From positions 1-5,838 of the forward strand of contig CALBHM010000054.1 of the NCBI GenBank assembly GCA_937892835.1: a DNA stretch of 5,838 bases. Reading direction: 5' to 3'. The notes below the pieces were generated by a model. It ran no database searches and was not told where the DNA came from. It worked only from the letters and a program-made list of their open reading frames with translations. Numbering within the stretch: the first letter of the stretch is position 1; the number at the start of each line of letters is the position of its first letter. Source of the DNA: an uncultured Ruminococcus sp. Its GTDB lineage: Bacteria; Bacillota; Clostridia; Oscillospirales; Acutalibacteraceae. Positions 5,682 to 5,838 of the stretch are shown one piece after another. Position numbers and translations under genes: made by a program.

Positions 5682-5701
5682 AAATCTTAATCAAATCTTA
5701 A
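5682..5701. promoter_or_regulatory. Two 9-bp direct repeats with 11-bp period, candidate response-regulator box
   Basis: AAATCTTAA occurs at 5682-5690 and again at 5693-5701, identical and exactly 11 bp apart. On the operon strand this reads TTAAGATTT-GA-TTAAGATTT, ending 11 bp before the -35. Tandem half-sites one helical turn apart are the known binding pattern of OmpR/PhoB-type dimers. The repeats lie about -47 to -66 from the predicted transcription start, a usual activator position. Autoregulation by the encoded regulator is inferred. Confidence 0.6.
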
Positions 5702-5720
5702 GGATTTGGATTTTCACGAG

Positions 5721-5759
5721 AAAAAAGCCGCCACGGAAGATGATCCCGTAGCGGCTTTT
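5721..5759 (-). terminator. Terminator of the gene entering from the right edge
   Basis: The outer stem AAAAGCCGC (5723-5731) pairs with GCGGCTTTT (5751-5759). An inner stem ACGG/CCGT (5733-5736 with 5746-5749) follows after one mismatch. On the minus strand it ends in six Ts (5726-5721). It lies 17 bases past the stop at 5777 and ahead of the two-component promoter, separating the two units. Confidence 0.85.
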
Positions 5760-5776
5760 GAAGTTGATATCGGTAA

Positions 5777-5838
5777 TTATTTTTTGAAAAGGCCTAAAAA
5801 TCCGCCCTTTTTCTCCTCTTCGGAGGTTTCAATCGACT
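5777..5838 (-). CDS. C-terminal tail of an unidentified protein (5' part outside window)
   Basis: On the minus strand one frame stays open from the right edge to TAA at 5777-5779 and encodes the 19-residue tail SIETSEEEKKGGFLGLFKK. The acidic linker followed by a Gly/Phe/Leu/Lys end looks like a natural C-terminus, and a strong minus-strand terminator begins 17 bases later, both of which support a real gene end. Of the other two minus-strand frames, one stops almost at once (TGA) and one ends in TAG without such context. The tail is too short and too low in complexity to name the protein. Confidence 0.65.
   Translation of the reverse strand, partial: SIETSEEEKKGGFLGLFKK

Noticed and set aside
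5693..5707. Inverted repeat AAATCTTAAGGATTT as an extra operator
   Set aside because: The symmetry is imperfect and is largely a by-product of the direct-repeat copy, which is the stronger and better-explained pattern.

Overview
The window looks like a piece of chromosome from a low-to-moderate GC Clostridia-type Firmicute, probably a gut Oscillospiraceae/Ruminococcus-like anaerobe. This is inferred from the AGGAGG-type ribosome sites, the hairpin-plus-T-run terminators, the DUF975-type membrane protein, a ProX-type deacylase and the style of the two-component system. No rRNA, tRNA, CRISPR array or insertion sequence was seen, and genus cannot be fixed from sequence reading alone.

Layout, left to right. 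(1) The 3' end of a DUF975-like membrane protein gene (+) and its terminator. (2) A free-standing prolyl-tRNA-associated editing domain protein (ProX/YbaK superfamily, +) with a clear promoter, ribosome site and perfect 10-bp terminator. (3) A small AT-rich divergent pair: a 110-residue SLOG/DUF2493-like nucleotide-binding protein (-) and a 66-residue ribbon-helix-helix DNA-binding protein (+). They share a 104-bp intergenic region with overlapping promoters and a perfect 15-bp palindrome. (4) A cytoplasmic calcineurin-like metallophosphoesterase (-) with its own strong promoter. (5) A response regulator and sensor histidine kinase operon (-), overlapping by one base (TGATG). Its promoter is preceded by two 9-bp direct repeats spaced one helical turn apart. 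(6) At the right edge, the last 19 codons of another minus-strand gene and its terminator.

How the parts work together. The response regulator and kinase form one signalling unit that probably activates its own promoter through the direct repeats. The metallophosphoesterase lies just downstream but is separated by a terminator and restarted from its own promoter, so it is a neighbour rather than a firm operon member. The SLOG/RHH pair reads as a compact, possibly horizontally acquired module in which the RHH protein may repress SLOG through the palindrome; its biological role is unknown. Most of the window is ordinary chromosomal gene content. The SLOG/RHH divergon and the RR direct repeats are the two places most worth following up.
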